Assembly (NCBI GenBank): GCA_949825025.1
Contig: OX463779.1
Span: 27,990,539 to 28,054,538, forward strand
Direction of reading: 5' to 3'
DNA from: Siphlonurus alternatus
Taxonomy: Eukaryota > Arthropoda > Insecta > Ephemeroptera > Siphlonuridae
DNA length: 64,000 bases
Shown: in pieces, positions 63,604 to 64,000 of the stretch
Numbering within the stretch: the stretch's first letter is position 1
How the letters are laid out: each line of letters starts with the position of its first letter
Made by a program: the position numbers and the translations under genes
Notes under the pieces: model-generated
Databases searched by the model: none
What the model was told of the DNA's origin: nothing
What the model saw: the letters and a program-made list of their open reading frames with translations, nothing else

Positions 63604-64000
63604 ATCGTCATTATTATCAAATTAGTTAAAAACTTCTGAAATTAAATGTTTTGAAAATCTGAATTAATATGAATATAATTATAGCATTTAATGCACTTTT
63701 ATCAATCAATTTACTATTCAAAGTGAAATAAGAAAATAATTCATTTTTTTTTATAATATAGCTATAATATAATAATTCTTTACACTAAAAATTTAATTAA
63801 AATACTTGCTTTGAAAATTTATTTCTATGTGGAATCACATTAAGTACATCTCACAGTATAAGATCATAGTAATCTGTGTGAGGGAGATTAATAACGTTGG
63901 TGCGTATGGAGCACAGATGCTGGCGAACGTTGCGACTGTAAGCATGTCTGAAGAGGACTTATTATAGCAGAGCCAGATTTGTACAGATGAAGCTGATGGT
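61171..64000. other. noncoding stretch, no gene seen
   Basis: AT-rich DNA plus the (GA)26 tract. At 62391 the minus strand has an ATG in a very good context (GCCGCCATGA) that opens 35 codons to a stop. It is too short to call. A GC-richer patch at 63880-64000 runs off the window. Confidence 0.5.
63549..63600. repeat. (GA)26 microsatellite
   Basis: Perfect GA repeat. Confidence 0.98.

Noticed and set aside
1..64000. CRISPR arrays, operons, prophage or plasmid features
   Set aside because: No regularly spaced repeats with unique spacers and no dense gene arrangement. The window is eukaryotic.

Overview
This window is AT-rich, intron-dominated animal DNA. It is crowded with long (AT)n and (GA/CT)n microsatellites and short foldback transposons, and it has almost no long open reading frames. 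It looks arthropod, most likely insect. The clearest gene is a Beaten-path (Beat) family immunoglobulin protein, an arthropod axon-guidance family. I could not identify the species. No virus, prophage, CRISPR array, operon or bacterial gene is visible.

The one gene I can name lies on the minus strand and is split. Exon 1 (coding 47659-47704, start ATG) encodes most of a signal peptide and ends at a GTAAGT donor in phase 1. Exon 2 (10323-10531) has a CAG acceptor in the matching phase. It encodes the end of the signal peptide and the first Ig domain up to a GTAAGA donor in phase 0. The intron between them is 37,127 bp. Everything left of 10323 is the start of the next intron, and the remaining exons must lie beyond the left edge. 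A second probable coding exon, also on the minus strand, is at 57971-58237. It is spectrin-repeat-like and would belong to an upstream neighbour gene that I cannot name with certainty.

The rest is mobile and simple-sequence DNA. The most structured block is 24008-29416. Here a TTAA-flanked foldback element of about 435 bp has been split by a 4,957-bp insertion with 9-bp target duplications. That insertion has 130-145-bp inverted ends made of repeated 14-mers. Inside it are a smaller foldback element, a GC-rich island, a 218-bp tandem duplication, a 5S-rRNA-derived segment and a damaged copy of the foldback family found intact near 52.7 kb. Other well-delimited elements are a hAT-like non-autonomous transposon (35185-36338, 8-bp duplication), TTAA-flanked elements at 53316-53721 and 58337-58786, and a 537-bp retrotransposon-like insertion with a 14-bp duplication inside a 128-bp tandem repeat (55497-56604). 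There are also two two-copy foldback families (21919/54617 and 23483/51579) and a second 5S-derived copy at 60850.

Region by region: 1-10322 is beat intron 2 with microsatellites. 10323-10531 is beat exon 2. 10532-47658 is beat intron 1, with the nested transposon block at 24-29 kb and the hAT-like element at 35-36 kb. 47659-47900 is beat exon 1 and its GC-rich leader. 47905-57970 is upstream or intergenic DNA, possibly an intron of the neighbour, with foldback elements and the 128-bp repeat. 57971-58237 is the second gene's exon. 58238-64000 is noncoding DNA with a TTAA element, a 5S-derived copy and a (GA)n tract. All coordinates come from reading the sequence by eye. No alignment or database search was run.
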